From Bacteroidota bacterium (GTDB lineage Bacteria > Bacteroidota > Bacteroidia > Chitinophagales > Saprospiraceae), in contig JAFMDF010000072.1 of the NCBI GenBank assembly GCA_017857395.1, positions 1-32,809 of the forward strand: 32,809 nt of DNA. Direction: 5' to 3'. Positions 23,211 to 31,104 of this stretch are shown piece by piece (the stretch's first letter is position 1; each line of letters opens with the position of its first letter). Position numbers and translations under genes: made by a program. Under the pieces are notes generated by a model. That model saw only the letters and a program-made list of their open reading frames with translations. It made no database searches and was not told the origin of the DNA.

Positions 23211-23361
23211 GATTATGTATATTTTAGGCGTTCGTTTTGAAATAGTGGAGTCCGAAGACTCCATTTTTCAGGGGATTCAAATTGAAACCCCTGAACAAAC
23301 AAAACGAAAAACCAGATTTTTTTCACTTGAGTTATGAGCTTTCAATGCTTAATTTGATAAA

Positions 23362-25365
23362 TCAATCATCAGAAGAAACTTCTTCTTCGTCAGGTTCGCC
23401 TAACCCCCAGCTTAAAGCAATATTAGAACTAGCAGGCGAGACCCGAACATATCCTTGCATTTCTTGGTGTAGTGCAGAACAGAAATCGGTACAATAGAAT
23501 GGAATAACCCCTTCTTTTTTAGGTTCCCAAAGCATCGTTTCCGTCTGTCCTCCCATGATTAATAATTCGGCATTATTGGCCCCCATAACGGCAAAACCGT
23601 GGGGTACATCCCAATCCTGTTCAAGGTTGGTGACGTGGAAATAGACTTTATCTCCTACTTTAATGCCTTCTATATTATCAGGGGCAAAGTGACTTCGGAT
23701 AGTGGTCATATAGACATGAACTGTTTTTCCTTCTCGTTCTACTCGAGTGTCTTTTTCACCCATTGCACGATAGGGGTGGGTATTTTCTTCAATTGGATAA
23801 AATTTCTTGACATTCGGAACAATTCGACCAGCAGAAATACCTTGGGCATAATGCGGTTCACCAATCGTTGGGAAATCCAATAATAATTTCATTTTATCTC
23901 CCGAAATATCATATAACTGAGCTGAATGACATAATTCGGGCCCTGTTGGCAAGTATCGGTCTTTGGTAATTTTATTTAAAGCGACCAAATATTTACCTTC
24001 TGGTTCTCCAGAATCACCACCAGGAATCATCAAGTGACCAACGGAGTAGAATGTTTTGGCTTTATCCAAAACTTCCCAAGTCCCTAATTTCCATTTCACA
24101 ACTTCAGATGTAATAAAGAAAGAAGTATAAGCATTTCCCCGACCATCAAATTCGGTATGCAATGGGCCTAAACCTGCATCTTTAACTGCACCAGCTACGA
24201 CATCTTCAAATTTTAAAACAGGAATACCTGCAACGGTCGTTTCAAAAGATTCATTGGCAATTGCTTCCTGCATTTTAGTAAAAGAGTGTACTGTTAAATC
24301 TGCAGATAACTTTCCATTTCCGATAATATATTCCCCTGTTGGGTCAACATCTACACCATGCGGAGATTTAGGGCAGGGTAAGAAATAAACCAAACCGGGG
24401 CAATCTTCTGGGGTTAAAACCCGCACAGTCTTTTTCATGGTAGAAGTAGCAATATGCGATTTTTCGTCATAGACATTATGCGCATATTCCGCAGGCACTT
24501 CTTTAAATTTACCTTGCTTGATATATTCCTCTGCTTTTTTCCAGTTAATAGCTGCTATAAAATCTTTATCATTTTGAGAGGCGTTTACTTCCAATAAAGT
24601 TGATTTTTGTTCCGTATTATAGGTTGTAAAGAAAGTCCAACCGTGTGATTTACCTTTACCAGAGTGCGCTAAATCGTAATCAAATGCAGGTAATAAAACC
24701 TGAAAGGCTATTTCCATTTCCCCCTTTTCTGCAACGCTAATAAAAGACAACATGCCTTTAAAATTCTCCTTGTAACTATCAATCGCCACATCCTTCTGTG
24801 GATAAGGCACACTAAAACGAGTACCAGCAACAATATATTCGGTGTTCTCTGTCGTAAAAGGAGAAGAGTGATTACCGCCACTATTAGGGATTTCCAAAAT
24901 TTCGACCGTTTCAAAAGTCGTCAAATCAATTCGGGCAACCCGTGGGGTATTATTACCATTAATGAATAACCAACGTCCATCTGTTTTGCCATTGGTTTGC
25001 GATAGTTCGGGGTGGTGGGCATCATCCCAAGGTACAAACCCATGAGAAGTATTCAACATCGGTTTAGTTTCTTCATTAAAACCATATCCTTTTTCAGGAT
25101 CAACCGAAAAGACAGGAATCACCTTTAATTGACGACCAGAAGGAAGTCCTTGAACGGATACTTGCCCGCTAAATCCTCCTGACATAAAAGCATAAAATTC
25201 ATCGTATTCACCAGGTGGGACATATACTTGGGAGGCTACATTACCTGATAAAGCCCCTGTATTTTTTTGGGCTGTTTGGTTTTGGTTGCTACAACCTAAG
25301 TATAGCAATCCACTAAAAGCGATAAGTGCAATTAAAGCCAACTTAAAGCTATGTTGATTTTTCAT
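23362..25365 (-). CDS. nosZ: Clade II nitrous oxide reductase NosZ, lipoprotein type
   Basis: 667 residues. The N-terminus is a Sec/lipoprotein signal (FSGLLYLGCSNQ), not a twin-arginine signal, as expected for clade II enzymes. A seven-bladed propeller provides CuZ histidines, seen in WDDAHHPE, SPHGVDV, GPLHTEF, LCHSAQ and EPHYAQG. The C-terminal cupredoxin domain binds CuA with C625-x3-C629-x3-H633-x2-M636 (FYCTDFCSALHQEM) and an upstream His in VPHGFAV. An acidic tail ends the protein. It reduces N2O to N2 as the last step of denitrification. It has paired CRP-type operators 110-146 bp upstream of the start codon. Confidence 0.96.
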   Translation of the reverse strand: MKNQHSFKLALIALIAFSGLLYLGCSNQNQTAQKNTGALSGNVASQVYVPPGEYDEFYAFMSGGFSGQVSVQGLPSGRQLKVIPVFSVDPEKGYGFNEETKPMLNTSHGFVPWDDAHHPELSQTNGKTDGRWLFINGNNTPRVARIDLTTFETVEILEIPNSGGNHSSPFTTENTEYIVAGTRFSVPYPQKDVAIDSYKENFKGMLSFISVAEKGEMEIAFQVLLPAFDYDLAHSGKGKSHGWTFFTTYNTEQKSTLLEVNASQNDKDFIAAINWKKAEEYIKQGKFKEVPAEYAHNVYDEKSHIATSTMKKTVRVLTPEDCPGLVYFLPCPKSPHGVDVDPTGEYIIGNGKLSADLTVHSFTKMQEAIANESFETTVAGIPVLKFEDVVAGAVKDAGLGPLHTEFDGRGNAYTSFFITSEVVKWKLGTWEVLDKAKTFYSVGHLMIPGGDSGEPEGKYLVALNKITKDRYLPTGPELCHSAQLYDISGDKMKLLLDFPTIGEPHYAQGISAGRIVPNVKKFYPIEENTHPYRAMGEKDTRVEREGKTVHVYMTTIRSHFAPDNIEGIKVGDKVYFHVTNLEQDWDVPHGFAVMGANNAELLIMGGQTETMLWEPKKEGVIPFYCTDFCSALHQEMQGYVRVSPASSNIALSWGLGEPDEEEVSSDD

Positions 25366-25474
25366 ATTAATTTATTTAGAAAGGTTTTATAATAAAAACG
25401 GATTCAAACAATCATATTAATAAAAGATTTTTTTATCTTCTATGCAAAGTTTATTAAAAGTCTAATTTCTAATG

Positions 25475-25511
25475 ATGACAAAAGTCATTGAATAAGAGTG
25501 ATTTTAATCAC
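25475..25511 (-). promoter_or_regulatory. Paired CRP/FNR-type operators of nosZ
   Basis: Proximal ATGACAAAAGTCAT (25475-25488, centre 25481.5) and distal GTGATTTTAATCAC (25498-25511, centre 25504.5), 23 bp apart. The -7-like element AAACTTTG occupies 25452-25445 on the minus strand, ending 36.5 bp from the proximal centre. The transcript leader would be about 75 nt. Toward the Rrf2 gene no -7 element occurs at the equivalent place, so control is directed at nosZ. Confidence 0.8.
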
Positions 25512-25628
25512 CTATGTATTAATTCATTGATTACTAATTATTTATAAAATTATTGTTGATGAAAAAAGTTTTTTTTTGTTAAAAAATAATATTTTTAATT
25601 ATACAGCGTAAGAATTATAAAAGATTCT

Positions 25629-25660
25629 CTTGTCTTTTATTAAGAAAGTATATAGCTTTG
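25629..25660 (+). promoter_or_regulatory. Promoter of the Rrf2 regulator gene
   Basis: A perfect TAnnTTTG element (TAGCTTTG at 25653-25660) is preceded after 20 bp by CTTG (25629-25632), a near match to TTTG. Transcription would start about 10-15 bp before the ATG. It has both boxes, unlike the operator-dependent promoters. Confidence 0.55.
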
Positions 25661-25677
25661 TTTTCAATTAAAGAATT

Positions 25678-26106
25678 ATGATGTTTTCAAAAACTTGTCA
25701 ATATGGAATTAGAGCAGTATTGTACTTGGCGGTACATACAAATTTTGAGCACAAACTAGGTGTAAAGGAGATTGCTGCATCTTTGGAGGTCCCACAACCT
25801 TTCCTAGCAAAGATTTTACAAAAGCTGTCCAAGAATGATTTGATTACGTCGGTTAAAGGGCCTAAAGGCGGTTTCTATTTATCCAATAAAAATAGAATCA
25901 TCACTATTGAAAAAGTAGTGGAATGTCTTGATGGTGCAGATGTTTTTACCAGTTGTGTATTAGGTTTGCCTATTTGTTCAGAAGAAAACCCATGCCCTTT
26001 ACATATTCACGCCTTTTCTTTTAGAGCAGGATTGAAGTACCAGTTAAAACATCAGAATGTAGATGAATTGGCTCGAAGAATTAAACGAGAAAAGATAGAT
26101 ATTTAG
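25678..26106 (+). CDS. Rrf2-family transcriptional regulator with three cysteines
   Basis: 142 residues. N-terminal winged helix: MFSKTCQYGIRAVLYLAVH, GVKEIAASLEVPQPFLAKILQKLSK, SVKGPKGGFYLS. The dimer helix is followed by a cysteine loop C93-x6-C100-x5-C106 (SCVLGLPICSEENPCPLH), suitable for an Fe-S cluster as in NsrR, IscR and RsrR. Cluster type and signal (NO, iron or redox) cannot be assigned; NO sensing is plausible next to nosZ. It diverges from nosZ and has its own two-box promoter. Whether ATG 25678 or the next ATG 25681 is used is open. Confidence 0.88.
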   Translation: MMFSKTCQYGIRAVLYLAVHTNFEHKLGVKEIAASLEVPQPFLAKILQKLSKNDLITSVKGPKGGFYLSNKNRIITIEKVVECLDGADVFTSCVLGLPICSEENPCPLHIHAFSFRAGLKYQLKHQNVDELARRIKREKIDI

Positions 26107-26108
26107 AT

Positions 26109-26137
26109 GGCAGTATGCAGTATTACAGTTGGCAGTA
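26109..26137. repeat. Dispersed repeat, copy 1 (before the cytochrome c gene)
   Basis: This 29-bp sequence, which contains GCAGTATTACAGTTGGCAGT, matches 26815-26843 in 27 of 29 positions, in the same orientation. The two copies bracket the cytochrome c gene. It begins immediately after the Rrf2 stop. Confidence 0.75.
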
Positions 26138-26328
26138 CTGCATGTAGGAAAATTAAACGTTCAAATTATAGAAATTAGCACATTGATAGTCAACACGTAC
26201 TTAAATTACGAAATTTAGAAAACGGATTCAAACAATTTACATAAAAGGTGATTAATGACGGAAAAGAAAATGATTTTTCTAACCGATAATTTATCTATTT
26301 TTAAACCAGTTTTTCTAAATTAAGAATC

Positions 26329-26805
26329 ATGAAAAAAGTATTTGTTTTTATGGTATTTGCCATTCTGGTAATTGCTTGTGGCGATGCTCCTAATAAGGAG
26401 GCTACCAATGCACCAAAACCTAAAAGTATGATTGCCGATGAACCTGCTGATGATGGAAAAGGTGTCGGCCAAACTAAAGCTATTACGCTGAATACTCCAC
26501 TTCTTGCGCCAATGGTTGCTAAAGGAAAAGCCATTTATGAAATGAAATGTGCTGCCTGCCACAAGCTAAGCGACAAAAGGGTGGTTGGCCCTGGATGGAA
26601 AGGGATTACCGAAAGACGAAAGCCCGAATGGATTATGAATATGACTACCAACGTGGAGGAAATGCTGGCAAATGACCCTACGGCAAAGGCGCTTTTTAAA
26701 GAATGTCTAGTGGCAATGCCTAATCAAAATCTTACGGTGGAAGATGCTCGGAATGTCTTGGAGTTTATTTATGCCAATGATGGGTATGAGGTGACGGAGT
26801 TGTAG
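26329..26805 (+). CDS. Mono-haem lipoprotein cytochrome c, probable NosZ electron donor
   Basis: 158 residues. Lipoprotein signal with lipobox LVIAC (Cys17), a Pro/Lys/Asp-rich linker (about 20-60), then a class I cytochrome c: C74-A-A-C77-H78 and probable axial Met130 in CLVAMPNQNLT. The domain continues with VVGPGWKGITERR and ends in VEDARNVLEFI. The cell would anchor it to a membrane facing the periplasm. Its place next to nosZ suggests it passes electrons to CuA, like NosC-type cytochromes in clade II clusters; this is by context. An 18-bp sequence shared with the nosZ leader lies about 95 bp upstream. Confidence 0.88.
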   Translation: MKKVFVFMVFAILVIACGDAPNKEATNAPKPKSMIADEPADDGKGVGQTKAITLNTPLLAPMVAKGKAIYEMKCAACHKLSDKRVVGPGWKGITERRKPEWIMNMTTNVEEMLANDPTAKALFKECLVAMPNQNLTVEDARNVLEFIYANDGYEVTEL

Positions 26806-26814
26806 GTTTCAGTT

Positions 26815-26843
26815 GGCAGTAAGCAGTAATACAGTTGGCAGTA
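26815..26843. repeat. Dispersed repeat, copy 2 (after the cytochrome c gene)
   Basis: Direct copy of 26109-26137 (27 of 29 identical). An inverted, one-mismatch copy of its core (ACTGCTAACTGTAATACT) lies at 26911-26928, so the transcript can form a hairpin between the cytochrome gene and the next gene. Confidence 0.75.
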
Positions 26844-26946
26844 GGTAGTTTACAGTTTCATTGCTGTCCACGCCAAATTTAAGCGGATTCTTAATCATGT
26901 TTCCTATTAGACTGCTAACTGTAATACTCCTAACTAAAAAAATATC

Positions 26947-28161
26947 ATGCAAAAAAAATGGCTAACTATAGCCCTTATCAACCTCTTCATTGCAGCTTGT
27001 CTAGGTGCATTAATGCGGTACGCTTTTGTCGAAGAAGTTACTTGGATGAATTATCGACATATCATTCATGCACATTCGCATGTGGCGATGTTGGGTTGGA
27101 TATACATGGGCTTATATACCTTTCTCATTTATATTTTCCTGCGGGAAGAAAAGCAAAATGCCCTTTTTTATAACAAACTATTTTGGTTGACCCAATTGAG
27201 TGTAATTGGAATGTTAATTGCGTTTCCGATTCAAGGTTATGCAGGTTGGTCTATTGCTTTTTCGGTACTACATATTGTCTTTTCCTACATTTTTGTTTAT
27301 CGCTTTTGGAAGGATTTAGGAAAACAAACAGAGCAGCTTATTTATTCCAGACTATTTGTTAAAACCGCCTTATTATTTATGCTGTTATCTACTATTGCTT
27401 TATGGGGAATGGGACCGATAATGGCAAAAGGTATGAAAGGATCCGCTTTATATCATGGAGCGATTCAGTTCTACTTACATTTTCAATTTAACGGTTGGTT
27501 TATCTTTGGTTTATTGGCATTGTTTTTTAAACTTTTAGAAAATGCTCAAATCACTTTACCAAAACAGACGACTACTTTCTTTTGGTTATTGACTAGTTCC
27601 TGTTTGTTGACTTATATTTTAGCGGTTACTTGGTCAAACCCTTTACCTATTTTGTTTTATATTAATAGTGTAGGTGTACTTTTACAATTTGCTGCATTGA
27701 TTGTCTTTTTAAGGATAATCAAATCTTTATGGGGCGAAATAAAACAACTTTCAACCAAATGGATTAATCTATTATTTGGGATTGCTTTTATAAGTTTTGT
27801 CTTGAAAATATTGATTCAAACCGCCGTTGTTATTCCGTATATTGCTACCATTGGTTACACGATTCGGAATTATGTAGTTGGGTTTCTACATTTATTATTA
27901 TTGGGTTTGGTCACTTCTTTTTTGGTGGGATTAGGAACAAAGTATGGGTTTCTAATCCCTCAATCTCGCAGCGCTAAAATAGGTATCTTTCTATTTCTAA
28001 TGGGCTGGATTTTTACAGAGATATTATTGTTTTTACAAGGCACTATGTTTTGGGGCGCTATGGGATTTATGCCTTATTATTATGCCTTATTATTTGGTTG
28101 TTCTATGTTATTACCTATTGGTATATTTTTTATTTTGATGTCAAGACAGACGATGGAATAA
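26947..28161 (+). CDS. Polytopic membrane protein with HAHSH motif, haem-copper oxidase subunit I-like
   Basis: 404 residues with about 12 hydrophobic helices. The second begins with NYRHIIHAHSHVAMLGWIYMGLY: a His cluster followed by a Gly-Trp, resembling the low-spin haem ligand region of haem-copper oxidases and NorB. Other histidines at helix ends are LYHGAIQFYLHFQFNGWFIFG and VVGFLHLLLLG. The full set of CuB ligands is not evident. It could be a haem-binding relative of oxidase subunit I or an NnrS-like protein involved in the NO response. Neither can be confirmed here. It is downstream of the cytochrome c and nosZ regulator. Its 3' end overlaps the convergent cyclase gene by 32 bp. Confidence 0.6.
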   Translation: MQKKWLTIALINLFIAACLGALMRYAFVEEVTWMNYRHIIHAHSHVAMLGWIYMGLYTFLIYIFLREEKQNALFYNKLFWLTQLSVIGMLIAFPIQGYAGWSIAFSVLHIVFSYIFVYRFWKDLGKQTEQLIYSRLFVKTALLFMLLSTIALWGMGPIMAKGMKGSALYHGAIQFYLHFQFNGWFIFGLLALFFKLLENAQITLPKQTTTFFWLLTSSCLLTYILAVTWSNPLPILFYINSVGVLLQFAALIVFLRIIKSLWGEIKQLSTKWINLLFGIAFISFVLKILIQTAVVIPYIATIGYTIRNYVVGFLHLLLLGLVTSFLVGLGTKYGFLIPQSRSAKIGIFLFLMGWIFTEILLFLQGTMFWGAMGFMPYYYALLFGCSMLLPIGIFFILMSRQTME

Positions 28162-29287
28162 GTGTATTTACTTTCCCTTTTTGGGCTACTGATATCAAAT
28201 CTACTTTTTTTGTCCTACCCCTTAATTCAAATGTTCCTAAATCTTTTAATTCATACTCATTGTTTAGGGGTAGTGTGTCTAATAAAGAACGGGAAATAAT
28301 AAATTTACTACCCAAAGAATTGCATAGTTCTTGGATACGAGCTGCGATATTAAGGACTTCTCCAGAATGGGTGATTTCTTTTTTTATGATACCAATTTCT
28401 CCTGTCATTACTTTGCCATAATGCATTCCTGCTTTGAATTCAGGAACGACACCAAATTGTTCCTCATAATGGGAAGCGTAGTCTTGGATAGTTTTACAAA
28501 TATCAAAAAAACATTGGATACAATTCGAATTATCAGTTCCATTGTTCATTGTCCAAGAGATGACCACTTCGTCACCTACGTATTGATAAATTTCTCCTTT
28601 ATTTTTAACAATAGGATAAGTGATATCCGCAAAAAAACGATTGAGCAAATTATAAAAATGAGCATGTCCAATTCTCTCAGCAATAGAAGTAGAAGATTTA
28701 ATGTCTAGAAACATGAAAATACGGGTTTGTTCTTTTGGTACTCTATATTCTCCTGTTATTAATTGCCACAAAATGCCTTGTCCCATTTTTTCATTAATTT
28801 GTACTAGAAAAATCATTATCAAGACGGGGATAATTATCATAATCAGCGTATAAAAAATACCAGAACTGGCCAGGTAATTCTTCGATTTTTCTATTACTTC
28901 AAAATCTAATGGATTTTTACCTAACAGCAAACAATGATAGAAGATAGTAAAAGAAATAGTTAAACCAAATGCAAAAACACCATAAATTAGAAACTTGAAG
29001 ATAATGCTACGTCCGTAAGATAATTGTTTAAATTTCTTGGAAAAATAAAAAACTTCTAGGCTACTAAAAAAAATACCACTTATGAGTGCGGAAAGAACAG
29101 CGGTTAATAACTCGACAAATAAATGATAATTCGGAATGATTGCATTGATATTTTCCAAACCTTTGACATGACCCAAAAAAAGATTAATTAAAAGGGTGGT
29201 ATGGATAGTGTAGAGGAGAAAAAGAATGGTTAACCAAGAGACTTGTTTCCATTCTCTTATTTGGGTAGTTTTTAAGAGTGACCTCAT
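28130..29287 (-). CDS. Membrane-bound class III adenylate/guanylate cyclase
   Basis: 385 residues. Four or more membrane helices lie in the first 165 residues (near 17-38, 58-80, 98-120, 142-163). A class III cyclase domain occupies about 185-375: metal-binding D195 (FMFLDIKSST) and D239 (YQYVGDEVVISW), the HSGEVLNIAARIQ motif with N313 and R317, and Lys285 in EFKAGMHYG, at the position usually selecting adenine. An intact active site suggests synthesis of cAMP. The input signal is unknown. No cAMP-binding regulator is visible in this window, since the REC-CRP protein lacks the usual phosphate-binding residues. It diverges from the methyltransferase. Confidence 0.88.
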   Translation of the reverse strand: MRSLLKTTQIREWKQVSWLTILFLLYTIHTTLLINLFLGHVKGLENINAIIPNYHLFVELLTAVLSALISGIFFSSLEVFYFSKKFKQLSYGRSIIFKFLIYGVFAFGLTISFTIFYHCLLLGKNPLDFEVIEKSKNYLASSGIFYTLIMIIIPVLIMIFLVQINEKMGQGILWQLITGEYRVPKEQTRIFMFLDIKSSTSIAERIGHAHFYNLLNRFFADITYPIVKNKGEIYQYVGDEVVISWTMNNGTDNSNCIQCFFDICKTIQDYASHYEEQFGVVPEFKAGMHYGKVMTGEIGIIKKEITHSGEVLNIAARIQELCNSLGSKFIISRSLLDTLPLNNEYELKDLGTFELRGRTKKVDLISVAQKGKVNTLIPSSVLTSK

Positions 29288-29466
29288 AATTTAGGAGGTT
29301 TTTGGGAGATAATTTTTGAAAGTTACAAATAAATTATCATTTATTATAATTTATTTGGGCTTTGTAAAATGTTTTTATGAATCTTTATTGATTTGATTTA
29401 TTCATAAATTACATCAATTCCTACTAAACAAACGTGGCATTTTTTAAACACTTATCTTTAATAAGC

Positions 29467-30036
29467 ATGGCAGTAGTATATGACGAATATTACCAGACAG
29501 AAAACCTATTTGGAGCGCCTTATCCCGAATTAATTTCCTTCTTATCCAATTATCCAACAAGGGGTAAATTGTTAGACGTCGGTTGTGGTCAAGGTCGGGA
29601 TGCTATTCCAATAGCTCGTTTAGGATTTGATGTTACCGGTATAGATAATTCTAAAGTAGGTATTGAACAAATGAAACAACTATCCTATCGGGAAAATTTA
29701 AATGTACTTGGAATTGTAGGCGATATTTATGCCTATAATGTCTTTAAGGATTTTGACTTTATTCTCTTAGATAGCATGTTCCATTTTTTAAAAAAAGATA
29801 GAAAGAAGGAAACCAGTTTTATCAAAAAAATAATTAGGGATTCAAAGATTGGAGCAATAATTATTTTTTGCATTCAAAATACAGGTAATAAAGTGAAAAT
29901 ATTAAATGGAACGATTGATTTTTATACAAAAATTAGAAGGCTTTTGGAAAAAGATTTAGTGTATGAATACAAGGATAAACAAACAGGACATTCTTCAAAG
30001 ACCAATTATAAAATGATTGTAATTTCAAAGCATTGA
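29467..30036 (+). CDS. Class I SAM-dependent methyltransferase (TehB-like)
   Basis: About 189 residues from ATG 29467 (the longer frame begins with GTG). The AdoMet-binding fold is visible: motif I LLDVGCGQGRDAIPIARLG, an acidic end of strand 2 (VTGIDNS), motif II DFILLDSMFHFL and a late strand IIIFCIQN. The start YDEYYQTENLFGAPYPEL is like TehB and related small-molecule methyltransferases. The substrate is unknown. A 12-bp inverted repeat (CAAATAAATTAT, about 29327-29358) lies in the divergent gap with the cyclase. Confidence 0.85.
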   Translation: MAVVYDEYYQTENLFGAPYPELISFLSNYPTRGKLLDVGCGQGRDAIPIARLGFDVTGIDNSKVGIEQMKQLSYRENLNVLGIVGDIYAYNVFKDFDFILLDSMFHFLKKDRKKETSFIKKIIRDSKIGAIIIFCIQNTGNKVKILNGTIDFYTKIRRLLEKDLVYEYKDKQTGHSSKTNYKMIVISKH

Positions 30037-30064
30037 AAAATTTTAACTAGTTGGAAATGCCCTT

Positions 30065-30103
30065 GGTGATTTTTGTCACCTCTCTCAGGTGTCAAAAGTC
30101 ACC
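30065..30103 (+). promoter_or_regulatory. Paired CRP/FNR-type operators before the thioredoxin-like/pdxH pair
   Basis: Distal GGTGATTTTTGTCACC (30065-30080, centre 30072.5) is identical to the site at 16210-16225. Proximal GGTGTCAAAAGTCACC (30088-30103, centre 30095.5) follows at 23 bp. A weak -7-like CATCTTGC (30125-30132) ends 36.5 bp after the proximal centre; its CTTGC end resembles the ccoS and CBS promoters. Confidence 0.78.
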
Positions 30104-30171
30104 CCTAGCATCAAATATTAATACCATCTTGCAGCATATTATTTTATTAACAGAAATTAAATACCACGCAA

Positions 30172-30438
30172 ATGATAAAGCTGCAAATACTAGGTGTGAA
30201 TGGGCATAAATCGACTAATGTACTGATAAGCAATACCATAGCAGCCATAAAGGCATTAGGACTGATTGTAAAATTAGAAGAAGTCAATGATATTGACCAG
30301 TTTATTAAATATGATTTATTGGGTATTCCTGCCTTAACTATCAACGGCCAATTAGCTTGCCAGCAAACAGTACCTAAAATAGAAGATTTAGTCGGTATGT
30401 TAAGTCCTTTGAGTGCGCCTGTTAAATTGCAAGCTTAA
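30172..30438 (+). CDS. Thioredoxin-fold small protein without the CxxC active site
   Basis: 88 residues. It follows the pattern of small redox-disulfide proteins (thioredoxin_3 group): IKLQILGVNG-x-x-S-x-N, a helix, VKLEEVNDIDQFIKYDLLGIPALTINGQLA and VPKIEDLVGML. The cis-proline loop GIPAL is kept. The active-site Cys pair expected near residues 11-14 is replaced by Asn-Gly-His-Lys-Ser. The one Cys is in QLACQQ. It is unlikely to be a disulfide reductase; it may bind a partner or a metal. It lies 27 bp before pdxH and after a CRP-type operator pair. Confidence 0.78.
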   Translation: MIKLQILGVNGHKSTNVLISNTIAAIKALGLIVKLEEVNDIDQFIKYDLLGIPALTINGQLACQQTVPKIEDLVGMLSPLSAPVKLQA

Positions 30439-30465
30439 ATTATCATTGATTCTTAAAAAGATGTT

Positions 30466-31104
30466 ATGAATTTGGCAGATTTTCGCAATGATTTTTTGAA
30501 AGATAATTTAGAATTCCAAGACCTAGCTAAAAATCCTTTTATCCAATTTGAAAATTGGTTTCAAGCCACCCTATCTGCTAAAATCAGCGAACCCAATGCG
30601 ATGAGTATTGCCACCGTTGCAGCGGACGGGCAGCCGTCTTTAAGAACGGTTTTATTAAAATATTTTGATGAACAAGGGTTGGTGTTTTTTACGAATTATG
30701 AAAGTCGAAAAGCTAAAGAAATCAAAGAAAACCCTAAAGTTGCTATTTTGTTTTTTTGGAAAGAAATGGAACGGCAAGTCAAAATTTGTGGGCATACGGA
30801 AAAAATCACCCAATTGGAAACGCTGAAGTATTTCATGTCTCGGCCAAGAGATAGCCAGCTTGGTGCTTGGGTGTCGGAACAAAGTAAAGTGGTCAGTACC
30901 AAAGCTTTATTACTCCAAAAAATGGCTGCGATGCGAGATAAATTTCAGAATGGGGCAATTCCTGTTCCTGATTTTTGGGGAGGTTATCGAGTGGTACCTC
31001 ATAGTTTTGAATTTTGGCAAGGTGGTGCGAATCGGTTACATGACCGATTTTTATATTCCTTGGACACCGAAAATAATTGGAAAATTGACCGCTTATCCCC
31101 CTGA
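30466..31104 (+). CDS. pdxH: Pyridoxamine 5'-phosphate oxidase
   Basis: 212 residues, the normal family length. FMN-binding blocks: PNAMSIATVAADGQPSLRTVLLK, GLVFFTNYESRKAKEI and VAILFFWKEMERQVKICG. Substrate and C-terminal blocks: MSRPRDSQLGAWVSEQSKVV, PDFWGGYRVVPHSFEFWQGG, LHDRFLY and the C-terminal RLSP. It oxidises pyridoxamine- or pyridoxine-phosphate to pyridoxal phosphate using O2. An O2-dependent enzyme under an apparent low-oxygen operator is notable; it may be raised to keep PLP synthesis going when O2 is scarce. It is followed by a hairpin. Confidence 0.95.
   Translation: MNLADFRNDFLKDNLEFQDLAKNPFIQFENWFQATLSAKISEPNAMSIATVAADGQPSLRTVLLKYFDEQGLVFFTNYESRKAKEIKENPKVAILFFWKEMERQVKICGHTEKITQLETLKYFMSRPRDSQLGAWVSEQSKVVSTKALLLQKMAAMRDKFQNGAIPVPDFWGGYRVVPHSFEFWQGGANRLHDRFLYSLDTENNWKIDRLSP

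Larger units (their letters stand above)
25366..25677. other. Divergent nosZ-Rrf2 intergenic region
   Basis: 312 bp. It contains, from left to right, the 18-bp sequence AAAACGGATTCAAACAAT (25395-25412) that recurs before the cytochrome gene at 26219-26236, the nosZ -7-like AAACTTTG (25452-25445), the operator pair 25475-25511, an A/T-rich stretch, and the Rrf2 promoter at 25629-25660. No small gene was seen. Confidence 0.75.

Noticed and set aside
26249-26262. GGTGATTAATGACGG before the cytochrome c gene as an operator
   Set aside because: Only the left half-site fits and no second site at 23 bp was found, so control by the REC-CRP regulator is not supported here.
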